Source: Clostridium sp.
GTDB lineage: Bacteria; Bacillota_A; Clostridia; Lachnospirales; Lachnospiraceae
Reading direction: 5' to 3'
Assembly: GCA_023666975.1 (NCBI GenBank)
Contig: JAMPAW010000200.1
Location: 1-5,603, forward strand
DNA: 5,603 nt
Part shown: positions 1 through 5,603 of the stretch, piece by piece
Numbering within the stretch: the first letter of the stretch is position 1
Layout of the letters: each line of letters starts with the position of its first letter
The notes under the pieces: generated by a model
The model's input: the letters and a program-made list of their open reading frames with translations, nothing else
The model's database searches: none
What the model was told of the DNA's origin: nothing
Made by a program: the position numbers and the translations under genes

Positions 1-5
1 ATATA

Positions 6-97
6 TTCTCATGGCAGAAAATGTAAGAAACGAGCCAGAGCACAGAAATTTATTTTCAGGATCATGGCGATAAAAAATATTAAGCGATTGCCCTATT
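6..97 (+). repeat. Left arm of long inverted repeat flanking the four-gene block
   Basis: Positions 53-97 are an exact reverse complement of 5438-5482 (45 bases). Extending outward, 30-97 against 5438-5505 matches at 64 of 68 positions; the four differences (34, 40, 42, 52) are all transitions. Outward again there is a diverged stretch (18-29, 12 bases here against 13 on the right) and then another 12-base match (6-17 with 5519-5530). Identity stops sharply at 97/98, just before the promoter of the first gene. The outer limit is cut off by the window edge, so the true repeat may be longer. I see no transposase and cannot assign the repeat to a family. Confidence 0.93.
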
Positions 98-113
98 GTG
101 AAGCCACTGCCTA

Positions 114-142
114 TTGACCGTTGGTGGGAATCGTGCTATAAA
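114..142 (+). promoter_or_regulatory. Sigma70-type promoter for the CBS-domain gene
   Basis: TTGACC (114-119) and TATAAA (137-142) are separated by 17 bases, with TG at 134-135 giving an extended -10 element. Transcription would start near 149, about 40 bases before the chosen start codon. The promoter begins 17 bases inside the end of the left inverted-repeat arm, so the block carries its own promoter. Confidence 0.75.
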
Positions 143-176
143 TGAGGAGAAAGCCAATTTATTCATAAAATGGGAA

Positions 177-193
177 AAGGAGAAAAATACATG
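177..193 (+). promoter_or_regulatory. Ribosome binding site that selects the ATG at 191
   Basis: AAGGAG at 177-182 lies 8 bases before the ATG at 191. An in-frame ATG at 170 lies upstream, but its nearest purine-rich stretch (144-149) is 20 bases away and probably not in the mRNA. The start at 191 is therefore preferred. Confidence 0.8.
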
Positions 194-1045
194 ACAAAAG
201 GTGTGCCCGGACGCTTTAAATTCTTTTTTGGTAAAAAGAGTAACGGAGATCAGGCGGAGGCCGTTGAGGAAGAGATTTTATCGATTATTGAAGAGGGACA
301 CGAACAGGGTGCCATTCAGTCTGATGAGGCAGAATTTATTTCTAATGTGTTTGAGTTTGGGGATAAAGAGGCAAAGGATATCATGACACCCAGGCAGAAG
401 ATGGTCTGCATTGAAGCCAATATGGATATGCAGGAGTCTCTGGATATCATGATAGAAAACAACTATTCCAGATATCCGGTTTATGAGGAGGATATAGACA
501 ACATTCTTGGTACATTACATATTAAGGATGCGATGGCCGCATACATGCAGAATGTACATCAGACCGCAGGCGAGGTGACCGGAGAACCGTTTTATATCCA
601 CCCGACCCAGAAGATTACAAAACTGTTAAAGGAAATGCAGGAGAGTAAGAACCATTTGGCCATAGTTGTAGATGAATATGGACAGACAGAAGGTGTCGTG
701 GCTTTGGAAGATATCATTGAAGTCATTGTGGGAGATATTCTTGATGAACATGATAAAGAGGAAAATGACATTTTAAAGCTGGCTGCCGGTGACGGGTATA
801 TTGTCAAGGGAACAACGGATTTAGAGGAATTGGAGGATTTGTTTGATATTCAGTTTCCCGATGAAGATATTGATACAGTAAACGGATTTATGCTGTATGA
901 GTATGGGCGGCTTCCCGAAGGAGACGACAAAATCCAAATCTTATATCAAGGCTTTCGCTTTGAGGCCATTGAACGGGACGACCGAATGATTGCAAGGGTG
1001 AGAATCCGCAAACTGCCGGAAGAACAGCAGGGGGAAGGAAAATAA
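191..1045 (+). CDS. CorC/HlyC-type CBS-domain protein without DUF21 membrane domain
   Basis: A 284-residue protein, predicted cytosolic. A short basic, Phe-rich N-terminus (residues 8-16) leads into an acidic helical segment (about 20-62). The first CBS motif begins at about 63 (DIMTPR, 63-68) and the second ends with DEYGQTEGVVALEDI (161-175) and a following VGDI. A C-terminal transporter-associated CorC_HlyC domain covers about 200-276. Family knowledge: such proteins bind adenosine nucleotides through the CBS pair and are linked to Mg2+/Co2+ handling; the hemolysin label is historical. Most Firmicutes relatives also carry an N-terminal DUF21 (CNNM) membrane domain; this one resembles the shorter CorC architecture (about 290 residues). 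It is transcribed from its own promoter, and a palindrome separates it from the next gene. A role with the downstream exporter is not shown. Family assignment is firm, the exact function is not. Confidence 0.92.
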   Translation: MTKGVPGRFKFFFGKKSNGDQAEAVEEEILSIIEEGHEQGAIQSDEAEFISNVFEFGDKEAKDIMTPRQKMVCIEANMDMQESLDIMIENNYSRYPVYEEDIDNILGTLHIKDAMAAYMQNVHQTAGEVTGEPFYIHPTQKITKLLKEMQESKNHLAIVVDEYGQTEGVVALEDIIEVIVGDILDEHDKEENDILKLAAGDGYIVKGTTDLEELEDLFDIQFPDEDIDTVNGFMLYEYGRLPEGDDKIQILYQGFRFEAIERDDRMIARVRIRKLPEEQQGEGK

Positions 1046-1078
1046 TCAGCTTGTAAATGTGAACTTTGTTTGAACTCC

Positions 1079-1107
1079 TTGTAATTTCTATTATATGGTA
1101 ATATAAT
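1079..1107 (+). promoter_or_regulatory. Promoter of the marR-ABC operon
   Basis: TTGTAA (1079-1084) and a perfect TATAAT (1102-1107) are separated by 17 bases. The expected transcription start is about 1113-1115, inside the palindrome that begins at 1108, so a repressor bound there would block initiation. I see no comparably good promoter at 1660-1724, so this one probably drives all three genes. Confidence 0.75.
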
Positions 1108-1151
1108 GTTCGTTACCGAACAGTTTGAAAACAAACTGTTTGGTGACGAAC
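1108..1151 (+). promoter_or_regulatory. Large nested palindrome, probable MarR operator
   Basis: 1108-1127 pairs with 1132-1151 around an AAAA loop: 20 pairs, of which two (1114/1145 and 1118/1141) would be G-U in RNA and mismatches in DNA. It contains a smaller palindrome GTTCG-TTAC-CGAAC (1108-1121), a nearly matching one at 1138-1151, and a central CAGTTTG-AAAA-CAAACTG (1121-1138). MarR dimers typically bind 16-20 base inverted repeats next to their own promoter, and this one sits directly on the predicted transcription start. Multiple bound dimers are possible. Operator function is inferred from position and symmetry. Confidence 0.7.
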
Positions 1152-1156
1152 TTTTT
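1108..1156 (+). terminator. Possible intrinsic terminator after the CBS-domain gene
   Basis: Transcripts arriving from the upstream gene would form a 20-pair hairpin with a 4-base loop, followed directly by five U (1152-1156). This fits a rho-independent terminator, although the stem base is not especially GC-rich. RNA starting at the marR promoter near 1114 would lack the bottom of the 5' arm but could still form about 14 pairs, so partial attenuation of marR is conceivable. The same DNA may serve as both operator and terminator. Confidence 0.45.
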
Positions 1157-1162
1157 ATGTAC

Positions 1163-1179
1163 AGGGAGATGATGAATTG
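1163..1179 (+). promoter_or_regulatory. Ribosome binding site supporting a TTG start
   Basis: AGGGAG (1163-1168) lies 8 bases before TTG at 1177. The nearby ATGs at 1169 and 1172 are in a frame that ends after three codons (stop at 1178-1180). The next in-frame ATG is at 1321, which would remove the first helices of the domain. TTG is the only sensible start. Confidence 0.75.
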
Positions 1180-1659
1180 ACCAGAAAGAAAGAGTGCGAA
1201 TGTCCCGAAGCCTGCAGCAAGCAAGAAGAGATTTCCCGCGTCGGTTTTCAGTTGAAGGTGTTGGATCATCTGTGCCGCCGTAATCTGGAGGCCTCTATCC
1301 GGGAAAGCGGATTTGAGGGAATGTCCGTGATTAATGCCTGGATTATTGATTATCTGGCTTGTAACGAGGGAAAGAGTATCTTTCAGAAGGATATCGAGAA
1401 ACAGTTTAAGATAGGAAAATCCTCGATTGCGGGAACGCTGAAAATGATGGAGGAAAAAGGAGTGATTGTCAGGCAGTCGATGGAAACGGACGCAAGGCTT
1501 AAGCGGGTCAGCCTGACGGAGAAAGGGAAAGAATACGCTCGCAGAATGAAGCAGGGAAGAGACGATATGGAGCAAAAAATCTGTAAAGGGCTGACAAAGG
1601 AGGAGCTGGAGCTGTTCTTTCATGTGGTAAAAAAGATGCAGGATAACCTGCTGGAATAA
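1177..1659 (+). CDS. MarR-family transcriptional regulator
   Basis: A 160-residue winged-helix repressor-type protein of normal MarR length. An N-terminal dimerisation helix (about 19-42) is followed by the DNA-binding core: helix-turn-helix at about 69-97, with the likely recognition helix GKSSIAGTLKMMEEKG (80-95), and the wing with the family motif DARLKRVSLTEKGK (105-118; Asp105 and Arg107 are the typical conserved residues). C-terminal helices (about 119-158) complete the dimer interface. The first residues are unusual: three cysteines in CECPEAC (7, 9, 13), plus Cys33, Cys62 and Cys136, which could allow redox or metal sensing, though this is speculation. It starts with TTG. A large palindrome on its promoter suggests autorepression, and the exporter genes follow after 65 bases on the same strand. 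The likely role is derepression of the exporter when a ligand binds. The ligand cannot be read from the sequence. Confidence 0.93.
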   Translation: MTRKKECECPEACSKQEEISRVGFQLKVLDHLCRRNLEASIRESGFEGMSVINAWIIDYLACNEGKSIFQKDIEKQFKIGKSSIAGTLKMMEEKGVIVRQSMETDARLKRVSLTEKGKEYARRMKQGRDDMEQKICKGLTKEELELFFHVVKKMQDNLLE

Positions 1660-1710
1660 ATTTACGGGAGTACGTTTGGGAAAACAGCAAGAGTGCAGCA
1701 ATAAAAGAAG

Positions 1711-1727
1711 AAGGAGATGACAGCGTG
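1711..1727 (+). promoter_or_regulatory. Ribosome binding site supporting a GTG start
   Basis: AAGGAG (1711-1716) lies 8 bases before GTG at 1725. The in-frame ATG at 1740 lies 23 bases from the same site, too far. The 65-base gap between marR and this gene holds no convincing terminator or promoter, consistent with co-transcription. Confidence 0.75.
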
Positions 1728-3476
1728 TTAAAAACATTAATGAAGCAGCTAAAGGAATTTAAGAAGGATTCCATTCTCACGCCATGTTTTATGGTTTTGG
1801 AGGTGACAATGGAAATGATTATCCCGTTGATGATGGCCTCGATTATCGATAATGGTGTAGAGGTGGGTGATATTAACCATATCTATAAAATGGGGATTTA
1901 TATGGTGATAGCGGCAGGAATCGGACTTGGTGCAGGTGTTTTGGGCGGTAAGTACGGCGCAAGGGCTTCTGCCGGTTTTGCCAGAAATCTAAGGCGGGGA
2001 ATGTACGAGAATATCCAGACATTTTCTTTTGCCAATATTGATAAGTTTTCGACGGCAGGCCTGGTTACCCGTATGACAACAGATGTGACGAATATCCAGA
2101 ATGCGTACCAGATGATTCTGCGCATGTGTATACGGGCATTTTTTAGTCTGATTTGCGCAATGGCAATGTCGTTTTTTATCAGTCCAAGGCTGGCCTGTAT
2201 CTATCTGGTGGCAGTGGTGGTGCTGGCCTGTATTTTGTCGGTCATGATCTATTTTGCCACCAGATATTTTAACCAGGTATTTCCGAAGTATGACGATTTG
2301 AATGAGAGTGTACAGGAAAATGTGTCGGCGATCAGAGTGGTGAAGGCTTTTGTCCGGGAAGACTATGAGCGGGAACGATTTACCGCTGCCAGCAACAACC
2401 TTTACAAAATGTTTGTCAAGGCAGAATCCATTGTGTCGCTGAACGGACCAGTGATGATGACTACAGTGTACAGCTGTATTTTGTTGATTTCCTGGGTGGG
2501 GGCAAAGATGATTGTCGGCTCGGAGCTGGCCACAGGCGAACTGATGAGCCTGTTTACTTATTGCATGAACATTTTGATGAGCCTGATGATGCTGTCGATG
2601 GTATTTGTGATGATTTCCATGAGTACCGCTAGCGCCAAACGTATCGCAGAGGTGCTGAACGAAAAGAGTACATTGACGAATCCGGACAATCCGGATATGG
2701 AAGTGGAAAACGGCAGCATTACTTTTGAACATGTCAATTTCAGTTATCATGAAAATGCCGAGGAGTGGGTATTAAAGGATATCAATCTGGATATTCATTC
2801 CGGTGAGACAATCGGGATCATCGGCGGTACCGGAAGCTCAAAGACTTCGCTGGCTAATCTGGTAAGCCGGATATATGACGTGTCGGAAGGAAGTGTCAAG
2901 GTCGGCGGCAAAGATGTAAGAACCTATGATTTGGAAACGCTGAGAAATCAGGTGGCGGTAGTGCTGCAGAAAAATGTGCTGTTTTCCGGCACGATTTTGG
3001 AAAACCTAAGGTGGGGTGATGAGCATGCTACCAGAGAGGAATGCATTCATGCCTGTAAGCTTGCGTGTGCCGATGATTTTATCGAGAGTTTTCCGGAAGG
3101 GTATGACACCTATATCGAGCAGGGTGGAACAAATGTGTCCGGCGGACAAAAGCAGAGAATCTGTATTGCCAGAGCATTGTTAAAAAAGCCTAAGATATTG
3201 ATATTAGATGATTCCACCAGTGCGGTGGATACCGCAACAGATGCCAGAATCCGCAGGGCATTTAAGGAGGAGATTCCGGGGACGACAAAGATGATTATTG
3301 CACAGAGAATTTCCAGTGTAGAGGATGCAGACCGGATTATCGTTATGGAGGATGGTGCGATAAACGGATTCGGAACCCATGAACAGCTGCTGGCGGAAAA
3401 TGAGATTTATAGGGATATTTATGAATCGCAGACTGGCGGAAGCGGAGATTTTGACGAGGCAGGAGGTGTGAACTGA
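1725..3476 (+). CDS. ABC exporter half-transporter, degenerate-site subunit (LmrC/BmrC-like)
   Basis: A 583-residue membrane export subunit with an N-terminal transmembrane domain fused to an ATPase domain. Six hydrophobic segments lie at about 18-41, 54-75, 133-153, 156-177, 243-266 and 275-300; the last is very Met-rich. ATPase motifs: A-loop Tyr341; Walker A GGTGSSKT (367-374, Ser at the usual third Gly); Q-loop Gln415; intact signature VSGGQ (471-475); Walker B ILILD (491-495) followed by Asp496 where the catalytic Glu is normally found; Gln527 in place of the switch His (AQR instead of AHR). This is the subunit that contributes the crippled Walker side in heterodimeric exporters. Its intact signature motif should complete the competent site of its partner, the next gene. 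The start is GTG. Substrate unknown; multidrug efflux is the usual role of the family, supported by the adjacent MarR regulator. Confidence 0.94.
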   Translation: MLKTLMKQLKEFKKDSILTPCFMVLEVTMEMIIPLMMASIIDNGVEVGDINHIYKMGIYMVIAAGIGLGAGVLGGKYGARASAGFARNLRRGMYENIQTFSFANIDKFSTAGLVTRMTTDVTNIQNAYQMILRMCIRAFFSLICAMAMSFFISPRLACIYLVAVVVLACILSVMIYFATRYFNQVFPKYDDLNESVQENVSAIRVVKAFVREDYERERFTAASNNLYKMFVKAESIVSLNGPVMMTTVYSCILLISWVGAKMIVGSELATGELMSLFTYCMNILMSLMMLSMVFVMISMSTASAKRIAEVLNEKSTLTNPDNPDMEVENGSITFEHVNFSYHENAEEWVLKDINLDIHSGETIGIIGGTGSSKTSLANLVSRIYDVSEGSVKVGGKDVRTYDLETLRNQVAVVLQKNVLFSGTILENLRWGDEHATREECIHACKLACADDFIESFPEGYDTYIEQGGTNVSGGQKQRICIARALLKKPKILILDDSTSAVDTATDARIRRAFKEEIPGTTKMIIAQRISSVEDADRIIVMEDGAINGFGTHEQLLAENEIYRDIYESQTGGSGDFDEAGGVN

Positions 3477-3478
3477 TG
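3461..3478 (+). promoter_or_regulatory. Ribosome binding site and TGATG stop/start overlap
   Basis: AGGAGGTG (3461-3468) is an almost perfect Shine-Dalgarno sequence, inside the end of the first ABC gene and 7 bases before ATG at 3476. The stop TGA (3474-3476) and this ATG share one base. Such an overlap favours coupled translation and equal amounts of the two subunits. Confidence 0.85.
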
Positions 3479-5434
3479 GGAGAAAACAGTAAACCAAGCA
3501 ATGTATCCAACCAGGGGCAGGCGGCAAAGCCGATGAAGGGATCGGGCGGAAGAGTGCCGAGAGGCCAGAAGCCCACGGTGGAAAATCCGGGCAAAATACT
3601 GGGCAGGCTTGCTGGATATGTGATGAGGTATTATAAATTTCATATTGTCACCGTGGTGATTTGCATTTTTTTGACAGTACTTTGTAATGCGCAGGGAACG
3701 ATGTTTATGCAGACCCTGATTGACGGTTATATTACCCCGCTTTTGGGGGGTGCAAATCCGGATTTTTCCGGACTGGCGGGGGCAATCGGCAGGGTTGCGG
3801 GCTTTTATGCGCTGGGTGTTGTGGCATCATGGCTTTACAACTGGCTGATGGTGCGGGTTACGCAGGGAACCTTGCGGAATCTGCGCAACGAAATGTTTGT
3901 CCATATGGAGGGGCTTCCGATTAAGTATTTTGATACGCATGCCCATGGTGATATCATGTCTGTCTATACGAATGATATTGACACGTTGAGACAGGTGATT
4001 TCCCAGAGTATGCCGCAGCTGTTAAACAGCGCAATCACGATTGTGACCGTGCTGGTGTGTATGATTCGGCTGAGTATCCCACTTACCGGTGTGACCTTGG
4101 TCATGGTGGTCGTTATGCTGATCGTAACAAAAAAAGTTGCCGGAAAATCGGGGAAATACTTTATGCAGCAGCAAAAAGATATCGGCGGAGTCAATGGTTA
4201 TATTGAGGAGATGATGACCGGCCAGAAGGTGGTGAAGGTTTTCTGCCATGAGGAAAAGAGCGTGGAGGAGTTTAATGAATTGAACGACCGGCTTTTTGAA
4301 AGTGCATATCAGGCGAATAAATTTGCCAATATGTTGGGACCGGTAAATGCGCAGTTAGGAAATATGAGCTATGTTGTCTGTACCATTGTCGGGGGCATTC
4401 TTGCACTGAACGGTATCGGTAACCTGACGCTTGGAACGTTAGCCAGTTTCTTGAGTTTTAACAAGAGCTTCAATATGCCGATTAATCAGATTAGTATGCA
4501 GTTAAATGCCATTGTCATGGCACTTGCTGGAGCAGACAGAGTGTTCCGCCTGTTAGATGAGCAGCCGGAGGTGGACGACGGTTATGTAAAACTGGTTGTC
4601 GCAGAGGAAAACAACGGGGAACTGACGGAAAGTGATAAAAAGTATACCGGAAAATGGGCGTGGAAGCATGAGCATCAGGCAGACGGAAGTGTGACCTACG
4701 AACCGCTTCAGGGAGGTGTCGTCTTTGACGGGGTAGATTTTGGATATGACGACAGCAAAATGGTACTGCACGATGTCAAGCTCTATGCAAAGCCGGGACA
4801 AAAAATTGCCTTTGTTGGCTCTACCGGTGCAGGAAAAACAACGATTACCAATCTGATCAACCGGTTTTATGATATTCAGGACGGCAAAATCCGTTATGAC
4901 GGAATCAATGTGAATAAGATTAAGAAAGCGGATTTGCGGCATTCCCTGGGGATTGTTTTGCAGGATACCCATTTGTTTACCAATACCGTGAAGGAAAATA
5001 TCCGCTATGGCAATCTGGATGCAACAGACGAGGAGGTTGTGGCGGCGGCAAAGCTGGCCAATGCCCACAGCTTTATCAAGCATTTGCCACAGGGATACGA
5101 TACCGTGCTTACCGGTGACGGTGCAAATTTGAGCCAGGGGCAGAGACAGCTGCTTGCCATTGCCAGAGCGGCGATTGCTAATCCGCCTGCGCTGATTTTG
5201 GACGAGGCGACCTCCTCCATTGATACGCGTACAGAGCGTCTGGTGCAGGACGGTATGGATAAGCTGATGGAGGGCAGAACGACCTTTGTGATTGCGCACA
5301 GACTGTCTACGGTAAGAAACAGCGATTGTATCATTGTGCTGGAGCACGGAAGAATTATTGAAAAGGGAACGCACGATGAACTGATTGAGCAAAAGGGAAA
5401 ATATTATCAGCTATATACGGGAAAGACTGCATAG
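3476..5434 (+). CDS. ABC exporter half-transporter, catalytic-site subunit (LmrD/BmrD-like)
   Basis: A 652-residue partner of the preceding half-transporter. A hydrophilic, basic, Gly/Pro/Gln-rich tail (1-38) precedes six hydrophobic segments (about 57-77, 103-125, 181-198, 203-218, 296-314, 322-349). ATPase motifs: A-loop Tyr424; canonical Walker A GSTGAGKTT (448-456); Q-loop Gln496; altered signature LSQGQ (552-556, Gln for the first Gly); Walker B LILD (573-576) with catalytic Glu577 intact; switch His608 intact. It therefore supplies the working Walker side, while its altered signature belongs to the degenerate site. A charged stretch of about 45 residues (368-412, containing WAWKHEH) lies between the membrane domain and the first ATPase strand; I recall similar segments in Firmicutes relatives, so it is probably a family trait. 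Expected location is the cytoplasmic membrane, as a heterodimer exporting an unknown, probably hydrophobic, compound. Confidence 0.95.
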   Translation: MGENSKPSNVSNQGQAAKPMKGSGGRVPRGQKPTVENPGKILGRLAGYVMRYYKFHIVTVVICIFLTVLCNAQGTMFMQTLIDGYITPLLGGANPDFSGLAGAIGRVAGFYALGVVASWLYNWLMVRVTQGTLRNLRNEMFVHMEGLPIKYFDTHAHGDIMSVYTNDIDTLRQVISQSMPQLLNSAITIVTVLVCMIRLSIPLTGVTLVMVVVMLIVTKKVAGKSGKYFMQQQKDIGGVNGYIEEMMTGQKVVKVFCHEEKSVEEFNELNDRLFESAYQANKFANMLGPVNAQLGNMSYVVCTIVGGILALNGIGNLTLGTLASFLSFNKSFNMPINQISMQLNAIVMALAGADRVFRLLDEQPEVDDGYVKLVVAEENNGELTESDKKYTGKWAWKHEHQADGSVTYEPLQGGVVFDGVDFGYDDSKMVLHDVKLYAKPGQKIAFVGSTGAGKTTITNLINRFYDIQDGKIRYDGINVNKIKKADLRHSLGIVLQDTHLFTNTVKENIRYGNLDATDEEVVAAAKLANAHSFIKHLPQGYDTVLTGDGANLSQGQRQLLAIARAAIANPPALILDEATSSIDTRTERLVQDGMDKLMEGRTTFVIAHRLSTVRNSDCIIVLEHGRIIEKGTHDELIEQKGKYYQLYTGKTA

Positions 5435-5437
5435 GTA

Positions 5438-5530
5438 AATAGGGCAATCGCTTAATATTTTTTATCGCCATGATCCTGAAAACAAATTTCTGCGTTCTGG
5501 TTCGTTATGCCAATCTGCCTGCCATGAGAA
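5438..5530 (-). repeat. Right arm of long inverted repeat flanking the four-gene block
   Basis: Reverse complement of the left arm: 5438-5482 pairs exactly with 53-97, 5483-5505 with 30-52 at 19 of 23 positions, and 5519-5530 with 6-17 exactly, after a one-base length difference. The arm begins four bases after the stop codon of the second ABC gene. A weak imperfect hairpin (GGCAAT near 5443-5448 with ATCGCC at 5464-5469, one mismatch) brackets an A/T-rich loop, but no T-tract follows it, so I do not call a terminator here. Whether the homology continues past 5530 cannot be tested because the left copy runs off the window. Confidence 0.93.
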
Positions 5531-5603
5531 ATATCTGCCGGGTTTATCTTTGCAAATTGTCCGAAACCAAAATGTCTCTGCCTCTGCTCGTAACCTACGG
5601 CTT
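5531..5603. other. Downstream flank without a supported gene
   Basis: This stretch and the adjoining repeat arm stay open in more than one frame to the window end. On the minus strand a frame enters from the edge and ends at the TAA at 5452-5454 (49 residues, ending QDHGDKKY). On the plus strand an ATG at 5470 opens a frame of 44 codons, but no Shine-Dalgarno sequence precedes it. I recognise neither product. It could be the 3' end of a gene on the minus strand or the rest of a repeat element. Confidence 0.4.

Noticed and set aside
89..116. Short direct repeat TGCCCTATTG / TGCCTATTG near the inner end of the left arm
   Set aside because: Only 9-10 bases with an indel, and no matching pair at the right end. 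It could be chance, so I do not call it a target duplication.
170..190. Upstream ATG extending the CBS-domain protein by seven residues
   Set aside because: No suitably spaced ribosome binding site, and the extension overlaps the strong site at 177-182 that serves ATG 191.
1660..1724. Separate promoter or second MarR operator ahead of the ABC genes
   Set aside because: Only a weak resemblance (GTTTGGGAAAAC) to the central operator part, with no symmetry and no -35/-10 pair of good spacing.
946..1737. Long minus-strand open frame (263 codons) opposite marR
   Set aside because: It lies antisense to a clear MarR gene, runs through its promoter and operator, has low-complexity Leu/Ser/His/Phe-rich composition and no recognisable domain.
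1989..2750. Minus-strand open frame (253 codons) opposite the first ABC gene
   Set aside because: His/Gln-rich product typical of the complement of a membrane-protein gene, with no ribosome binding site logic or domain.
4553..5392. Long minus-strand open frame (279 codons) opposite the second ABC gene
   Set aside because: It is antisense to the well-conserved ATPase domain. Composition is that of a shadow frame and no domain is recognisable.
5438..5482. Right repeat arm as an intrinsic terminator of the ABC operon
   Set aside because: The only hairpin is short, mismatched and has its T-run in the loop rather than after the stem.
5470..5603. Plus-strand open frame starting ATG at 5470 and running off the window
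   Set aside because: No ribosome binding site, start inside the repeat arm, product unrecognised, and competing open frames on both strands.

Overview
The window looks like a chromosomal piece of a low-to-moderate GC Clostridia, most likely Lachnospiraceae. This rests on strong AGGAG-type ribosome binding sites, TTG and GTG starts, A/T-leaning codon use, and proteins that resemble families I know from gut Lachnospiraceae. I could run no search, so the taxon is an inference.

Layout, left to right: (1) 6-97, left arm of an imperfect inverted repeat; (2) 114-142, a near-consensus sigma70-type promoter; (3) 191-1045, a soluble CorC/HlyC-type CBS-domain protein lacking the DUF21 membrane domain; (4) 1079-1156, a promoter whose start region lies in a 20-bp palindrome followed by five T, likely the operator of the next gene and possibly a terminator of the first; (5) 1177-1659, a MarR-family regulator with a TTG start and a Cys-rich N-terminus; (6) 1725-3476 and 3476-5434, two ABC half-transporters overlapping by one base; (7) 5438-5530, right arm of the inverted repeat, starting four bases after the last stop codon; (8) 5531-5603, no supported gene.

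Functionally, marR and the two ABC genes read as a self-regulated drug or toxic-compound efflux operon. The nucleotide-binding domains are complementary. The first half-transporter has a degenerate Walker B and switch histidine but an intact signature motif. The second has intact catalytic residues but an altered signature motif. This is the pattern of heterodimeric exporters of the LmrCD/BmrCD/TM287-288 type, with one competent and one degenerate ATP site. The CBS protein has its own promoter and is probably functionally separate (ion homeostasis or membrane stress).

The least ordinary feature is the flanking inverted repeat. At 30-97 against 5438-5505, 64 of 68 positions match, including 45 consecutive bases, and it encloses exactly these four genes. 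It may be two copies of a dispersed repeat, the ends of a mobile or invertible unit, or remnants of an insertion. The window alone does not decide. The genes themselves belong to known families and I see no clearly new system beyond this arrangement.
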